Positions 34,225 to 42,557 of a DNA stretch of 64,000 nucleotides are shown piece after piece (position 1 is the first letter of the stretch; each line of letters begins with the position of its first letter). Location: NCBI RefSeq assembly GCF_003429105.1, contig NZ_QVTD01000012.1, positions 62,001 to 126,000 on the forward strand, given 5' to 3'. Made by a program: the position numbers and the translations under genes. Below the pieces are notes generated by a model. The model was not told where the DNA came from. It was given only the letters and a program-made list of their open reading frames with translations, and searched no databases. The stretch is from Peribacillus glennii (GTDB taxonomy: Bacteria; Bacillota; Bacilli; Bacillales; DSM-1321).

Positions 34225-34315
34225 TGTGAGTTTGCAGCTGGCTGGCATGGTCCCTTATACCTTAGCCCCTATAGCTTTGCGCCCTTACCTTTTCAGATAG
34301 GTTGCCCTTTGAATA
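34225..34315 (-). ncRNA. c-di-GMP-I riboswitch (GEMM-I) upstream of the coiled-coil / HD-GYP operon
   Basis: On the minus strand the leader reads AGGGCAACCUAUCUG, a GAAA-type tetraloop region, AAGGGCGCAAAGC, then GGGGCUAAGG and a closing GCCAGCCAGCUGC. The CGCAAAGC core, the CUAA and the closing GCC..C side match the GEMM-I consensus, with a less standard P1. About 50 bases separate it from the start codon. No clear terminator lies between, but a CCC...GGGGG pairing that would cover the ribosome binding site is possible. Confidence 0.75.
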
Positions 34316-34560
34316 GTACTAACAGGACCATTATACCAAGTTTCCATTATTTAACCAAATATTTCGATAATTTTTATAACTTTTTGCCCATCATTGTCAG
34401 AAAAATAAATCATGCACGAGGTTTGAGTCGGCCATTCATTGACCAGCTTCGATTAAATATACATCTTTTCTCCTCCCCAAATGGAAAAAGTAACCTGTCA
34501 ATCAGATAGAACAATCAATATCCAATACAGATTTGTAAATCCATTTCAAGAAACATGAAA

Positions 34561-34593
34561 AGGCAACACCCATTAAAGGGTAGCTGCCTTATT
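34561..34593 (-). terminator. Terminator overlapping the rlmCD stop codon
   Basis: On the minus strand AAGGCAGCTACCC pairs with GGGTGTTGCCTT and is followed by TTTC. The stem begins inside the stop codon region. Scars A and B retain relatives of this hairpin. Confidence 0.8.
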
Positions 34594-35959
34594 TTAAAGC
34601 TATTTTCACTACAGCTTCAACATGCGTAGTCTGCGGAAACATATCCACCGGCTGCACTTCAACCGTCTTATATCCGCCATCTTCCAGAATCCGCAAATCC
34701 CTGGCAAGCGTAGCAGGATTGCACGACACATACACAACCTTCTTCGGCTTCATGTCTATGATTGTCTGCAGGAGTGCCTCATCACAACCTTTTCGGGGCG
34801 GATCCACAACCAAAACATCAGCTTTATTTCCTTTCTTATACCATTCCGGAATGACAACCTCCGCTTCCCCTGCTGCAAATTCCGTATTATTTATGCCGTT
34901 CAATTGGGCATTCCGCCTAGCATCCTCAATTGCTTCCGGTACTACTTCCACACCAAAAACGTTCTTTGCTTTTTGCGCCAAGAACAGGGAAATCGTTCCG
35001 ATCCCACAATAGGCATCTATGACTGATTCCTCACCGGTTAGTCCTGCGTACTCCAAGGCTTTGTCATACAAAACCTTGGTTTGGTCCGGATTCACCTGGT
35101 AGAATGACAGGGCCGAGATAGCGAATTTGATGTCCCCAATAAAATCATAAATCACTTCATTTCCCCACAGCACTTTCGTCTTTTCACCTAAAATCACATT
35201 CGTCCGCTTCGAGTTGACATTATGAACAATGGATTTTATATGTGGAAGACGGGTCACAATTTGTTCAACGATTTTATTTTTCTGGGGAAGCTCCGTTGTC
35301 CTGGTGACCATCACAATCATAAGCTCCCCGGTTGTTTTTCCGTATCGGGCCATGATATGGCGCAGCACTCCTTTGTGGGCTTCCTCATCATACGGCTGGA
35401 TGCCTAGCTGGCTGCAGATTTCCTTAACGGTCTGAACGGCTTCATTGACAGCGGGGTGCTGGATCAAGCTTTCATTTGTATCAACGATTTCATGGCTTCG
35501 CGGCTTAAAAAATCCGGCAATTAGCTTGCCGTCCTTTTCCCCGACTGGAACCTGCGCCTTATTCCGGTATTGCCAAGGCTCTTCCATGCCTAGAATCGGA
35601 TGAATTTTGAAGTCCTCCAGCTTGCCTATACGTGAAAGCACTTCACGCACTTGCTTTTCCTTGAACTGTAGCTGGCCTTCATAACTGATGTGCTTAAGCT
35701 GGGTTCCTCCATATTTGTGCGCTTCCCCTTCGGGAACCTCAACACGATACTCACTTTTGTCATAAAGCTCGATCAGCCGGCCAAATCCGTAACCTTTACC
35801 TGCTTTTATCACTTTAATTTTCGCCTTCTCCCCAGGGAGGCCATTGGGCACGAACACCGGGTATCCGTCCACCTTGGCAACGCCTGCTCCGTCATGGGTC
35901 AGGTCCTCGAACACAACATCTATAAAATCATTTTTAGCAACAGGTGCTGTTTTTTTCAT
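34589..35959 (-). CDS. rlmCD: 23S rRNA (uracil-5-)-methyltransferase RlmCD
   Basis: 456 residues, the family length. It methylates C5 of two uridines of 23S rRNA (U747 and U1939, E. coli numbering) using SAM. Domains: TRAM RNA-binding domain (about 5-65; [20 protein letters not shown]), a central domain without the four-cysteine Fe-S cluster of E. coli RlmD, and the methyltransferase domain (about 280-456) with [14 protein letters not shown] (SAM), VDPPRKGCD and the nucleophile in [13 protein letters not shown]. In this window its 3' end is the sequence echoed in four decayed copies to the left, making it a likely integration target of mobile elements. In B. subtilis 168 the homologous gene, yefA, also borders recombinase genes. 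Confidence 0.92.
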   Translation of the reverse strand: MKKTAPVAKNDFIDVVFEDLTHDGAGVAKVDGYPVFVPNGLPGEKAKIKVIKAGKGYGFGRLIELYDKSEYRVEVPEGEAHKYGGTQLKHISYEGQLQFKEKQVREVLSRIGKLEDFKIHPILGMEEPWQYRNKAQVPVGEKDGKLIAGFFKPRSHEIVDTNESLIQHPAVNEAVQTVKEICSQLGIQPYDEEAHKGVLRHIMARYGKTTGELMIVMVTRTTELPQKNKIVEQIVTRLPHIKSIVHNVNSKRTNVILGEKTKVLWGNEVIYDFIGDIKFAISALSFYQVNPDQTKVLYDKALEYAGLTGEESVIDAYCGIGTISLFLAQKAKNVFGVEVVPEAIEDARRNAQLNGINNTEFAAGEAEVVIPEWYKKGNKADVLVVDPPRKGCDEALLQTIIDMKPKKVVYVSCNPATLARDLRILEDGGYKTVEVQPVDMFPQTTHVEAVVKIALK

Positions 35960-36280
35960 TTTATACTTCCTTTTCTATCAGAATCCCCTGCCAGGAATTC
36001 CGCTATTTAGACTGACAGTATTTTATCATATATCGCGGCAGTGAAACAAAGCGTTAGAAAAAACGCTGAATCGGAAACCTTGCTATAAGTCGACAACGTC
36101 ATCGTTTCGCTGCAAAGCAGTATATCGTCTACGCCAAGAATTCTTTGCCGGGCTTAGTCACAAAATGCCGGCCTTTTTCATAAAAAATAGTAATAACAAT
36201 ATTCTTTGGAAATTGTTTCAATTCGTGTATAAAAATCCTATTTATATGCAAAATAATTACAAATAGGTGAGGTGAGTAGA

Positions 36281-36496
36281 ATGGGATTATTCAGTGCCAT
36301 TTCAGCATGGAATGCCTCCAGGTATGCCAAGCATGTATCTAATATGGAGGAAAAAGGGTTATGCCCGGATTGCCGCGGTAAAGGTTTTAACGCCTATGCG
36401 CCAAATGAATATTACTATTCTCACGTATATGATTGTTCCGGCTGCAATGGGTCAGGCTCATTTTCAGATTGGGCCGAGACGAATGCAGAATTATAA
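36281..36496 (+). CDS. Small DnaJ-type zinc-finger protein
   Basis: 71 residues from the ATG at 36281 (GAGGTGAG upstream; a GTG nine bases earlier is the alternative). The N terminus is MGLFSAISAWNASRYAKHVS. Two CxxCxGxG motifs follow, CPDCRGKGF and CSGCNGSGSF: together one zinc site like half of the DnaJ cysteine-rich domain. No J domain is present. Free-standing proteins of this kind are seen in Bacillus, and their roles are mostly unknown. It stands between rlmCD and dgkB on the opposite strand. Confidence 0.75.
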   Translation: MGLFSAISAWNASRYAKHVSNMEEKGLCPDCRGKGFNAYAPNEYYYSHVYDCSGCNGSGSFSDWAETNAEL

Positions 36497-36604
36497 GATG
36501 GACAATTGTGCAATTTTTAAATCAAAGGACTGAGCCGCCAACAATGAAATAAGGGGACCTGGTCCTTTTTTAATTGGGTGCACTATATCAAATTTCTCTC
36601 GATA

Positions 36605-36704
36605 TTTTTTCGCTTACATATTTGGATTTTCGCTCCTATATTTTAACTTTCACTCATATCCGTAATTCTGCTCATATATTTTTATTTATGCTCCTGTATC
36701 CGAA
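36605..36704. repeat. Degenerate 19-21-bp tandem repeats
   Basis: Five units with the common pattern TTTCGCTCATATATTTTTAT: starts at 36605, 36627, 36648, 36667 and 36686, each holding GCTC or GCTT or ACTC then A/C-TAT. The spacing is two helical turns. No coding frame. Similar intergenic 'CGCTCATAT' repeats occur in other Bacillaceae to my knowledge, without a known function. Confidence 0.6.
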
Positions 36705-36707
36705 AAA

Positions 36708-36750
36708 GGAAAAACCTATCTCTGCAAGTTAATTAGAGATAGGTTTTTCC
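36708..36750. terminator. Bidirectional terminator between the zinc-finger gene and dgkB
   Basis: AAAACCTATCTCT pairs perfectly with AGAGATAGGTTTT around 11 bases; T-runs on both strands. It closes dgkB and probably also the zinc-finger transcript. Confidence 0.9.
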
Positions 36751-36786
36751 ATTGGATAAAAAACTTTTTCATCATATTTCCATGCC

Positions 36787-37701
36787 TTACTGATTTGCTG
36801 GATCATCAGGCAATTCACCTTGCGGGACAAATACATCAAAATGCCTGTACTGGTTGACGAATTCAGCCGGGGCCAATCCGCCAAATTCCCCGTCCAGATT
36901 CAGCTGCATTTTGTCTTTGGTCGTGACCTTGATTCTGTTTGCTTTTTGATAAATCACGTTACGGTCATGAATATGTTCGCCGCGGATCGCCAGGCTTGCT
37001 ATCCGGATAAAATCGGCGAGATTCGTTTTTTTCAAAATCAGCATCGTGAACATGCCATCATTCAATGAAGCATCTGGTGCCAATCTCTCAAAGCCCCCGA
37101 CCGAGTTCGTGTTCGCAACCAAAAAGAGCATGATTTCACCTTCGAAAATCTTCCCGTCATATTCGATGGTAACTTCGGTTGCCCTGATGGAAGGAAGCAT
37201 TTCGATGCCTTTTAAGTAATAGGCAAGCTGCCCGATCATTGTTTTCAACTTGCTTGGCACTTCATATGTTAACTCCGTCAGGCGTCCCCCGCCCGCAATG
37301 TTAATAAAATATCGATCATTCATTTTCCCTATATCTATTGGCATCGTATGGCCTGCAACAATAATATCCATCGCCGCCTGGACAGACCTAGGTACATGGA
37401 TGGCCCTTGCAAAGTCATTAGTTGTTCCAACAGGTATAATCCCTAGCTTCGGACGCTTCTCCGTATCCGCAAGACCATTGACAACCTCATAAATAGTCCC
37501 GTCACCGCCGGCAGCAATCACGACATCGTATCCCCGCTCAATCGCAATCCGCGCTGCCCTTGTTGCATCGCCTTCCCCCGTCGTTGCATGGCATGATGCT
37601 TCGTAACCGGCAAGCTCCAGCTTTTCCAGCACTTCAGGCAGATGCTTCTTTATCGCTTCCCGACCCGATGTCGGATTGTAAATCAATCTTGCTCTTTTCA
37701 T
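36787..37701 (-). CDS. dgkB: Diacylglycerol kinase DgkB
   Basis: 304 residues. Soluble DagK-type lipid kinase that converts diacylglycerol, released when phosphatidylglycerol donates its head group to lipoteichoic acid, back into phosphatidic acid. The nucleotide motif AAGGDGTIYEVVNGL lies near residue 65, GIIPVGTTNDFAR near 100, and MQLNLDGEFGGLAPAEF near 280 carries the Asp/Glu of the metal-water network. AGGATG upstream supports the start. As in B. subtilis it precedes rlmCD on the same strand, here with about 830 bases between them and a terminator, so they are not one operon. Confidence 0.92.
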   Translation of the reverse strand: MKRARLIYNPTSGREAIKKHLPEVLEKLELAGYEASCHATTGEGDATRAARIAIERGYDVVIAAGGDGTIYEVVNGLADTEKRPKLGIIPVGTTNDFARAIHVPRSVQAAMDIIVAGHTMPIDIGKMNDRYFINIAGGGRLTELTYEVPSKLKTMIGQLAYYLKGIEMLPSIRATEVTIEYDGKIFEGEIMLFLVANTNSVGGFERLAPDASLNDGMFTMLILKKTNLADFIRIASLAIRGEHIHDRNVIYQKANRIKVTTKDKMQLNLDGEFGGLAPAEFVNQYRHFDVFVPQGELPDDPANQ

Positions 37702-38048
37702 TTTCCCATCATCCTATTAGTAAAATAAACAAATTCCATATTTTTCATGTTAACGATTTAGGATTCAAAAAGCAACGAAACAGGTCTAAATCCCCTGTCC
37801 ATCTATGCACACAGCTTAGTTTCCTATTCTTTGGCTCTTCCCTATATTACCTCTATATCCGCCGTTAAATCAAATATTAGTATGTACGCCAACTGCCCTA
37901 TACACCCTAGCCAAACGTCCTATTAACCTTCTGCTCATCTACACCGTTCGACAGGGTTAGGTAAAATTTTACAGGTTTTGCAATTTGAACTCGTGGTATA
38001 TAAGAGAGGATGTAAGTTATATATCAAAAAATGGGGGAAAAAACAGCC
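37702..38048. other. Divergent intergenic region dgkB / sugar ABC operon
   Basis: Should contain promoters in both directions. A TATATAA near 37997-38003 is a candidate -10 for the ABC operon, but no -35 at the right distance stands out. AAATTTTACA/TGTAAAATTT-like bases near 37970 do not form a clear operator. Confidence 0.35.
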
Positions 38049-39341
38049 ATGAAAAAAGGTTTTCATTTAGGATTTATTCTTCTTCTGCTATGCAGCCTCG
38101 TTTTATCAGCTTGTTCAAACAATACCGAGGCTGAAGGAAAAAATAAAGACGGAAAGGTAGTCATTGATTTTCAGACATTCTGGGGATCGGAAACAAGAAG
38201 GCCGGTTATTGAAAAAATTGTCGATGACTTTAATAAGTCCCAGGATGAAATTGAGGTAAAACACACTTTCGTCCCATGGGGAGATATTTGGACCAAGAAC
38301 ACGGCAGCTGTAGCAGCCGGCAATCCTGCCGATGTGATTGTAAATGACATAAATACAGTCGCCCACCGCGCAGAGAATGGACAATCCGAAGACTTATCCC
38401 AGTATATAGATGAAGGTATTAAAGATGAGTTATACCCAAACCTTTGGGAAACGGTTCAATATAAAGATAAATTCTATGGGGTTCCATTCACTACAGATAC
38501 ACGGGTTCTATTTTATAACAAAGATGCCTATAAGGAAGCTGGCCTTGATCCGGAACAGCCGCCGAAAACTTGGAAAGAGCTTGAAGATCATGCAAAAAAA
38601 CTGGACGTTAAAAAAGACGGCATTTATGAGCGCATCGGTTTCTATCCGACATGGGGAAGTTTCGGTGCCGGCAGTTGGATGGCCAATGCTGATGACGGGA
38701 AAGGTTTCTTTGAGGGCAATGAAATGTATATTAACACCCCGAATAAAGTGGAAGCCCTGAAGTGGGTTGCAGGTTGGCACAAGCGTTTAGGCGCCAAGAA
38801 TGTTCAAGCGTTTCAAGCAGAGTTCGGAAGCGGCCAGACTAACCCTTTCATTTCCGAAAAAGTTGCCATTTGGACTGACATTGCAAGCTTCTACACACAA
38901 ATTCGTGACACTGGAAAAGACATGAACTTTGGCATTGCTCCAATCCCTGCTTTTAAAGAGGAAGGCAGAAACTGGAATGAAGGCGGCGGCTTTGTGATGG
39001 AAATCCCTAAAGGGGCCAAACATCCGAAAGAGGCAGCCACATTCATCGAGTATTTAGCCAGCGAAAAGGCACAGAAATACTGGGCACAGAAGAATTATGA
39101 CAATGTAGCTAATAAAAAAGCCGCCGAAAGTGTGCTAAAAGATTTTACCGGAGACGAGAAGCTTGTGTATGAACAGGCGTTGAAAAATCTGAAAGATACT
39201 CGTTTCCATCCGGCTCCAATCGATTATCCTGACTATGCATCACGTGTGGATCCGCAGCTCGAAGCTGCCATCACGGGGAAAAGCACTCCGGAAAAGGCAT
39301 TGCAAAAAGCGGAGAATGACGTAAAAAAACTTAAAAGGTAA
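38049..39341 (+). CDS. Sugar ABC transporter substrate-binding lipoprotein (MalE/UgpB type)
   Basis: 430 residues. A lipoprotein signal (MKKGFHLGFILLLLCSLVLSAC) with lipobox LSAC, then an SBP_bac_1 fold (VVIDFQTFWGSETRRPVIEK; NPADVIVNDINTVAHR; PFTTDTRVLFYNKDAYKEAG). The ATG at 38049 follows GGGGGA with good spacing; the ATG at 38031 overlaps that site. It belongs with the two permeases downstream, forming a CUT1 importer for an oligosaccharide or similar solute. The ligand cannot be read from the sequence. Confidence 0.92.
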   Translation: MKKGFHLGFILLLLCSLVLSACSNNTEAEGKNKDGKVVIDFQTFWGSETRRPVIEKIVDDFNKSQDEIEVKHTFVPWGDIWTKNTAAVAAGNPADVIVNDINTVAHRAENGQSEDLSQYIDEGIKDELYPNLWETVQYKDKFYGVPFTTDTRVLFYNKDAYKEAGLDPEQPPKTWKELEDHAKKLDVKKDGIYERIGFYPTWGSFGAGSWMANADDGKGFFEGNEMYINTPNKVEALKWVAGWHKRLGAKNVQAFQAEFGSGQTNPFISEKVAIWTDIASFYTQIRDTGKDMNFGIAPIPAFKEEGRNWNEGGGFVMEIPKGAKHPKEAATFIEYLASEKAQKYWAQKNYDNVANKKAAESVLKDFTGDEKLVYEQALKNLKDTRFHPAPIDYPDYASRVDPQLEAAITGKSTPEKALQKAENDVKKLKR

Positions 39342-39411
39342 TCCCAAACTAATAATTTGGAAAAAAGGGAAGTCATTTGGCTTCTCTTCTTTCTATAGTG
39401 AAAGGGGCTTT

Positions 39412-40440
39412 ATGATGAACGAGACCGTATTAAAGGAACAACAATCAAATGCAATGCCGATGCCCGAATCATATGCTCCAAAAAAGGAAATCGAACGGGA
39501 GGCTGCAGTTTCTATACCAAAAGCGGCACGCAAAAGAAAATGGCGGCCGGGAAACTCAGAAAACTTGATCGGCTATTTATTCATTTCCCCTTGGCTTCTT
39601 GGGCTGATCTTTTTGACAGCAGGCCCCATGCTATTTTCTTTATATGTCAGTTTTACAGATTATAATATCACTTCTAAAATGAACTTCATCGGTTTTGATA
39701 ACTATAAACGTATGTTTACAATGGATGACTTATTTTGGACTTCATTATGGAATACCTTATATTTTGTCCTATTTTCCGTCCCGTTAACAACAGCGGGTGC
39801 CGTCTTCATTGCCGTACTTTTAAACCAGAAGATCCCCGGCATGAAAATTTTCCGTACGATTTACTATCTTCCAGCCGTACTTTCCGGCATAGCCGTGTAT
39901 TTTCTTTGGATGCAGCTGTTAAGCCCGACTACAGGCCTCATTAATACCGTGCTTGCCTGGTTCGGCATCCAGGGTCCTTCGTGGCTGTTTGATCCCGAAT
40001 GGACAAAGCCTGCCCTTATTTTAATGAAATTATGGAGTGTCGGCGGCGGTATGCTCTTGTACCTAGCAAGGTTGCAAGGCGTTTCCAATGTATTATACGA
40101 AGCTGCTGACCTCGACGGGGCCAATGCCTTCCAGAAGTTCTGGCATATTACCCTGCCGATGCTGACACCGATCATTTTCTTTGACATCATCACAAGTACG
40201 ATTGCCTCTTTCCAGATCTTCCAGGAAGCATATGTCATGACAGAAAATGGTGACGGCGGCCCGGGCGGTTCTTTATTATTCTTCAACCTACATATGTGGA
40301 ATAAAGCTTTTGAAGTGTTCGACATGGGGTATGCGTCATCCATGGCCTGGTTCTTATTCGTCATCATCATGGTTCTGACAGTATTCAACCTCAAATTCAG
40401 CAAAAAATGGGTACACTACGATGGAGGGGACAACAAGTGA
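39412..40440 (+). CDS. Sugar ABC transporter permease (CUT1, MalF/UgpA type)
   Basis: 342 residues with a charged N-terminal tail of about 45 residues, then six hydrophobic membrane segments. The ATPase-docking EAA loop is YEAADLDGANAFQKFWHITL. AAAGGGG supports the ATG at 39412 or the adjacent ATG at 39415. Its stop overlaps the GTG start of the next permease by four bases, showing translational coupling. Confidence 0.92.
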   Translation: MMNETVLKEQQSNAMPMPESYAPKKEIEREAAVSIPKAARKRKWRPGNSENLIGYLFISPWLLGLIFLTAGPMLFSLYVSFTDYNITSKMNFIGFDNYKRMFTMDDLFWTSLWNTLYFVLFSVPLTTAGAVFIAVLLNQKIPGMKIFRTIYYLPAVLSGIAVYFLWMQLLSPTTGLINTVLAWFGIQGPSWLFDPEWTKPALILMKLWSVGGGMLLYLARLQGVSNVLYEAADLDGANAFQKFWHITLPMLTPIIFFDIITSTIASFQIFQEAYVMTENGDGGPGGSLLFFNLHMWNKAFEVFDMGYASSMAWFLFVIIMVLTVFNLKFSKKWVHYDGGDNK

Positions 40441-41300
40441 ACGGCAGCGTAAAGTTTTATCAAACTATGAAATTCAGGCGATATGTTAAGAATACAATAA
40501 TCCTGTCCATCTTGATTCTTGGGAGCCTGGTGCTCCTTACTCCGCTGTGGTGGATGGTTTCTACTTCCTTGAAGACACCCGCTGAGATTGCACAGCATCC
40601 TCCCGCATTCATGCCGGAGTCCTTTCAATTTTCGAATTATATCGAGGCCTGGCAAACCGGCCCGTTTACCCGCTGGGGACTTAATACGCTATTCATCTCC
40701 GTGATCGTCACAATTGGCAGCGTATTTGTGAACTCGTTCATTGCCTATGGCTTCGCAAAAATCCGTTTCAAAGGCAGAAATACTTTATTTGTAATCATAC
40801 TGGCAACGATGCTGATTCCGGGATTTGTTACACTGGTCCCGCAATATATGCTGTTCTCGAAGCTCGGCTGGGTAAATACCTATTTGCCCCTTATCGTCCC
40901 TGCTTTCCTGGGCAGTGCTTTCTTCATCTTCCTGCTCCGCCAATTCATGCTGACAATTCCGAAAGAATTCAGTGAAGCAGCCATTATGGATGGGGCAAGC
41001 CATTTCAAAATTTGGTGGCATATTATGCTGCCGCTGACAAAACCCGCACTCATTACAGTTGGCATTTTTGCCTTTAACGGCGCCTGGAATGACTTATTGG
41101 GGCCGCTTCTGTATCTGAATGATGAAAATCTGTATACGCTCCAGCTTGGTTTGCAAACTTTTAAAGGCAGCGTCCAGGTGCAATGGCATTATTTAATGTC
41201 CATGTCCGTGACGATCCTGCTTCCGACAGTCTTCTTATTCTTTATTTTCCAAAGATTCTTTATGAATGGAGCCAACATTTCATCAGGGACGAAGGGTTGA
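40437..41300 (+). CDS. Sugar ABC transporter permease (CUT1, MalG/UgpE type)
   Basis: 287 residues from a GTG that overlaps the previous stop (GTGA). GGAGGGG lies seven bases before it; an earlier in-frame ATG at 40407 lies inside the upstream gene and is less likely. Six membrane segments are evident, with the EAA loop SEAAIMDGASHFKIWWHIML. No ATPase gene follows: a terminator closes the operon, so the complex must borrow an ATPase encoded elsewhere (MsmX-type, as is usual for CUT1 systems in Bacillus). Confidence 0.92.
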   Translation: MNGSVKFYQTMKFRRYVKNTIILSILILGSLVLLTPLWWMVSTSLKTPAEIAQHPPAFMPESFQFSNYIEAWQTGPFTRWGLNTLFISVIVTIGSVFVNSFIAYGFAKIRFKGRNTLFVIILATMLIPGFVTLVPQYMLFSKLGWVNTYLPLIVPAFLGSAFFIFLLRQFMLTIPKEFSEAAIMDGASHFKIWWHIMLPLTKPALITVGIFAFNGAWNDLLGPLLYLNDENLYTLQLGLQTFKGSVQVQWHYLMSMSVTILLPTVFLFFIFQRFFMNGANISSGTKG

Positions 41301-41305
41301 TATGT

Positions 41306-41340
41306 AAGGGGACTGGTTTTAACGACCAGTCCTCTTTGCT
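41306..41340 (+). terminator. Terminator of the CUT1 ABC operon
   Basis: AGGGGACTGGT pairs with ACCAGTCCTCT around seven bases, then TTTG, directly after the last permease stop. Confidence 0.85.
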
Positions 41341-41647
41341 TTAAGTTTCCGCCTTTATACGCTAACCCCCCACAGTCTCCTCGATGTTTTTAAAGATACT
41401 TATTCGTTCCTACACCCTTCACACTCCGAGTCAAAGTGTCTTCTCTACACTTATCCTGCCATTGTTGTTTTCCATACCCACCTGAAACCTATAAACAAAT
41501 AATAGATATAATTAGGTGCCTCGATATGTATCCACACCATATTCTATAATAACTGTTCAATCGTTAGAGGATATAACTCGCCAAGTTCTTCTTTCATTCT
41601 GAATCATTAATGCTACTGGTTTTTCTCGTAACCTTTTAGCATATTTG

Positions 41648-41667
41648 TTAATCAAACGATTAATTAA
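41648..41667. promoter_or_regulatory. 20-bp near-palindrome, copy 1 (TTAATCAAACGATTAATTAA)
   Basis: TTAATCA arm, central AACGAT, and TAATTAA arm. It repeats at 41715 and twice upstream of pcrA. The size and symmetry are those of a TetR-type operator. Confidence 0.55.
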
Positions 41668-41714
41668 ACTTGATGGGGCAGTGAAATATCAATACTCACT
41701 CGGTTTTGGATTAA

Positions 41715-41734
41715 TTAATCAAACGATTGATTAA
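41715..41734. promoter_or_regulatory. 20-bp near-palindrome, copy 2 (TTAATCAAACGATTGATTAA)
   Basis: Seven-base perfect arms TTAATCA / TGATTAA around AACGAT, 67 bases from copy 1. Confidence 0.6.
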
Positions 41735-41795
41735 ATTGGAAAAGTGAAATTCGATTGGGGTGCAGTTAACAGTTGTTCTTCATGTACGTATTTTT

Positions 41796-42362
41796 CTATT
41801 GTTTCTGACCGTTGTTAGTCATTTTCTGATATTCCGGTTTAAGAAGCCCCATAATAATCGTGTCATGATGTTCATGATTGTAATACATACTTTCACGTCT
41901 GATGCCTTCTTGCTTGAACCCAAGTTTTTCGTATGCCCTGATGGCTCTGGGATTATATGAATAAACCTCCAACTCGATTCGATGAAGATTGTACACACCA
42001 AACCCATAATCCAATAATAATTTCATAGCTTCCGTTCCATAGCCTTTTGAGAGATATTTATCATTGGATATTTGAATCCTGATATATGAAGTTCTGTTTA
42101 ACAGATCTATATAGCTTAATTCTACATCACCTATTAATTCATGCGTCGATTTATCAAGGATAACTTGGAAAATACGGTTTTCATCTTTACTGATTTTAGA
42201 GAGGTATTCACCCATAAACTCTTTGTTGTATACCTTTTTTAACCCTGTTAATCTTCTTGTTTCGAAAATATATAAACCGCGGTAAAAAAAATCAAGATCC
42301 CCCTCATCGTATGGCCTTAAGTATACCCTTTCACCTTCTAAAAATCTTACTTGTCCTTGCAT
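41796..42362 (-). CDS. GNAT-family N-acetyltransferase
   Basis: 188 residues from the ATG at 42362 (GGGGGG upstream); an earlier start at 42392 is weaker. It has the GNAT fold of the RimJ/RimL or spermidine-acetyltransferase type: LRPYDEGDLDFFYRGLYIFE at the start, then 'IGDVELSYIDLLNRTSYIRI', the acetyl-CoA segment SKGYGTEAMKLLLDYGFGVY, HRIELEVYSYNPRAIRAYEK and LGFKQEGIRRESMYYN. Acceptor unknown. Monocistronic. Confidence 0.88.
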   Translation of the reverse strand: MQGQVRFLEGERVYLRPYDEGDLDFFYRGLYIFETRRLTGLKKVYNKEFMGEYLSKISKDENRIFQVILDKSTHELIGDVELSYIDLLNRTSYIRIQISNDKYLSKGYGTEAMKLLLDYGFGVYNLHRIELEVYSYNPRAIRAYEKLGFKQEGIRRESMYYNHEHHDTIIMGLLKPEYQKMTNNGQKQ

Positions 42363-42557
42363 CCCCAATCCCCCCTCGAGTTTTTCTAACACCTATAATT
42401 TTATATGGGCAGTTTTAATAAACTTCTCGGTGACCCTACAATCCTGCTTTTAAGAAATTCAACAGCACCATACTGCTTGCAGGCAATTTCCACTTTAAAT
42501 CTAAAATCATTGAAATTTGCGGGAAACATAAGGCAGGTGCCCCTGATCTAAGGTTAA

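Larger units (their letters stand above)
41341..41795. other. Intergenic region with two 20-bp near-palindromes
   Basis: Convergent space between the ABC operon and the GNAT gene. No gene. The palindromes at 41648-41667 and 41715-41734 are listed separately. No promoter could be tied to them. Confidence 0.4.
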
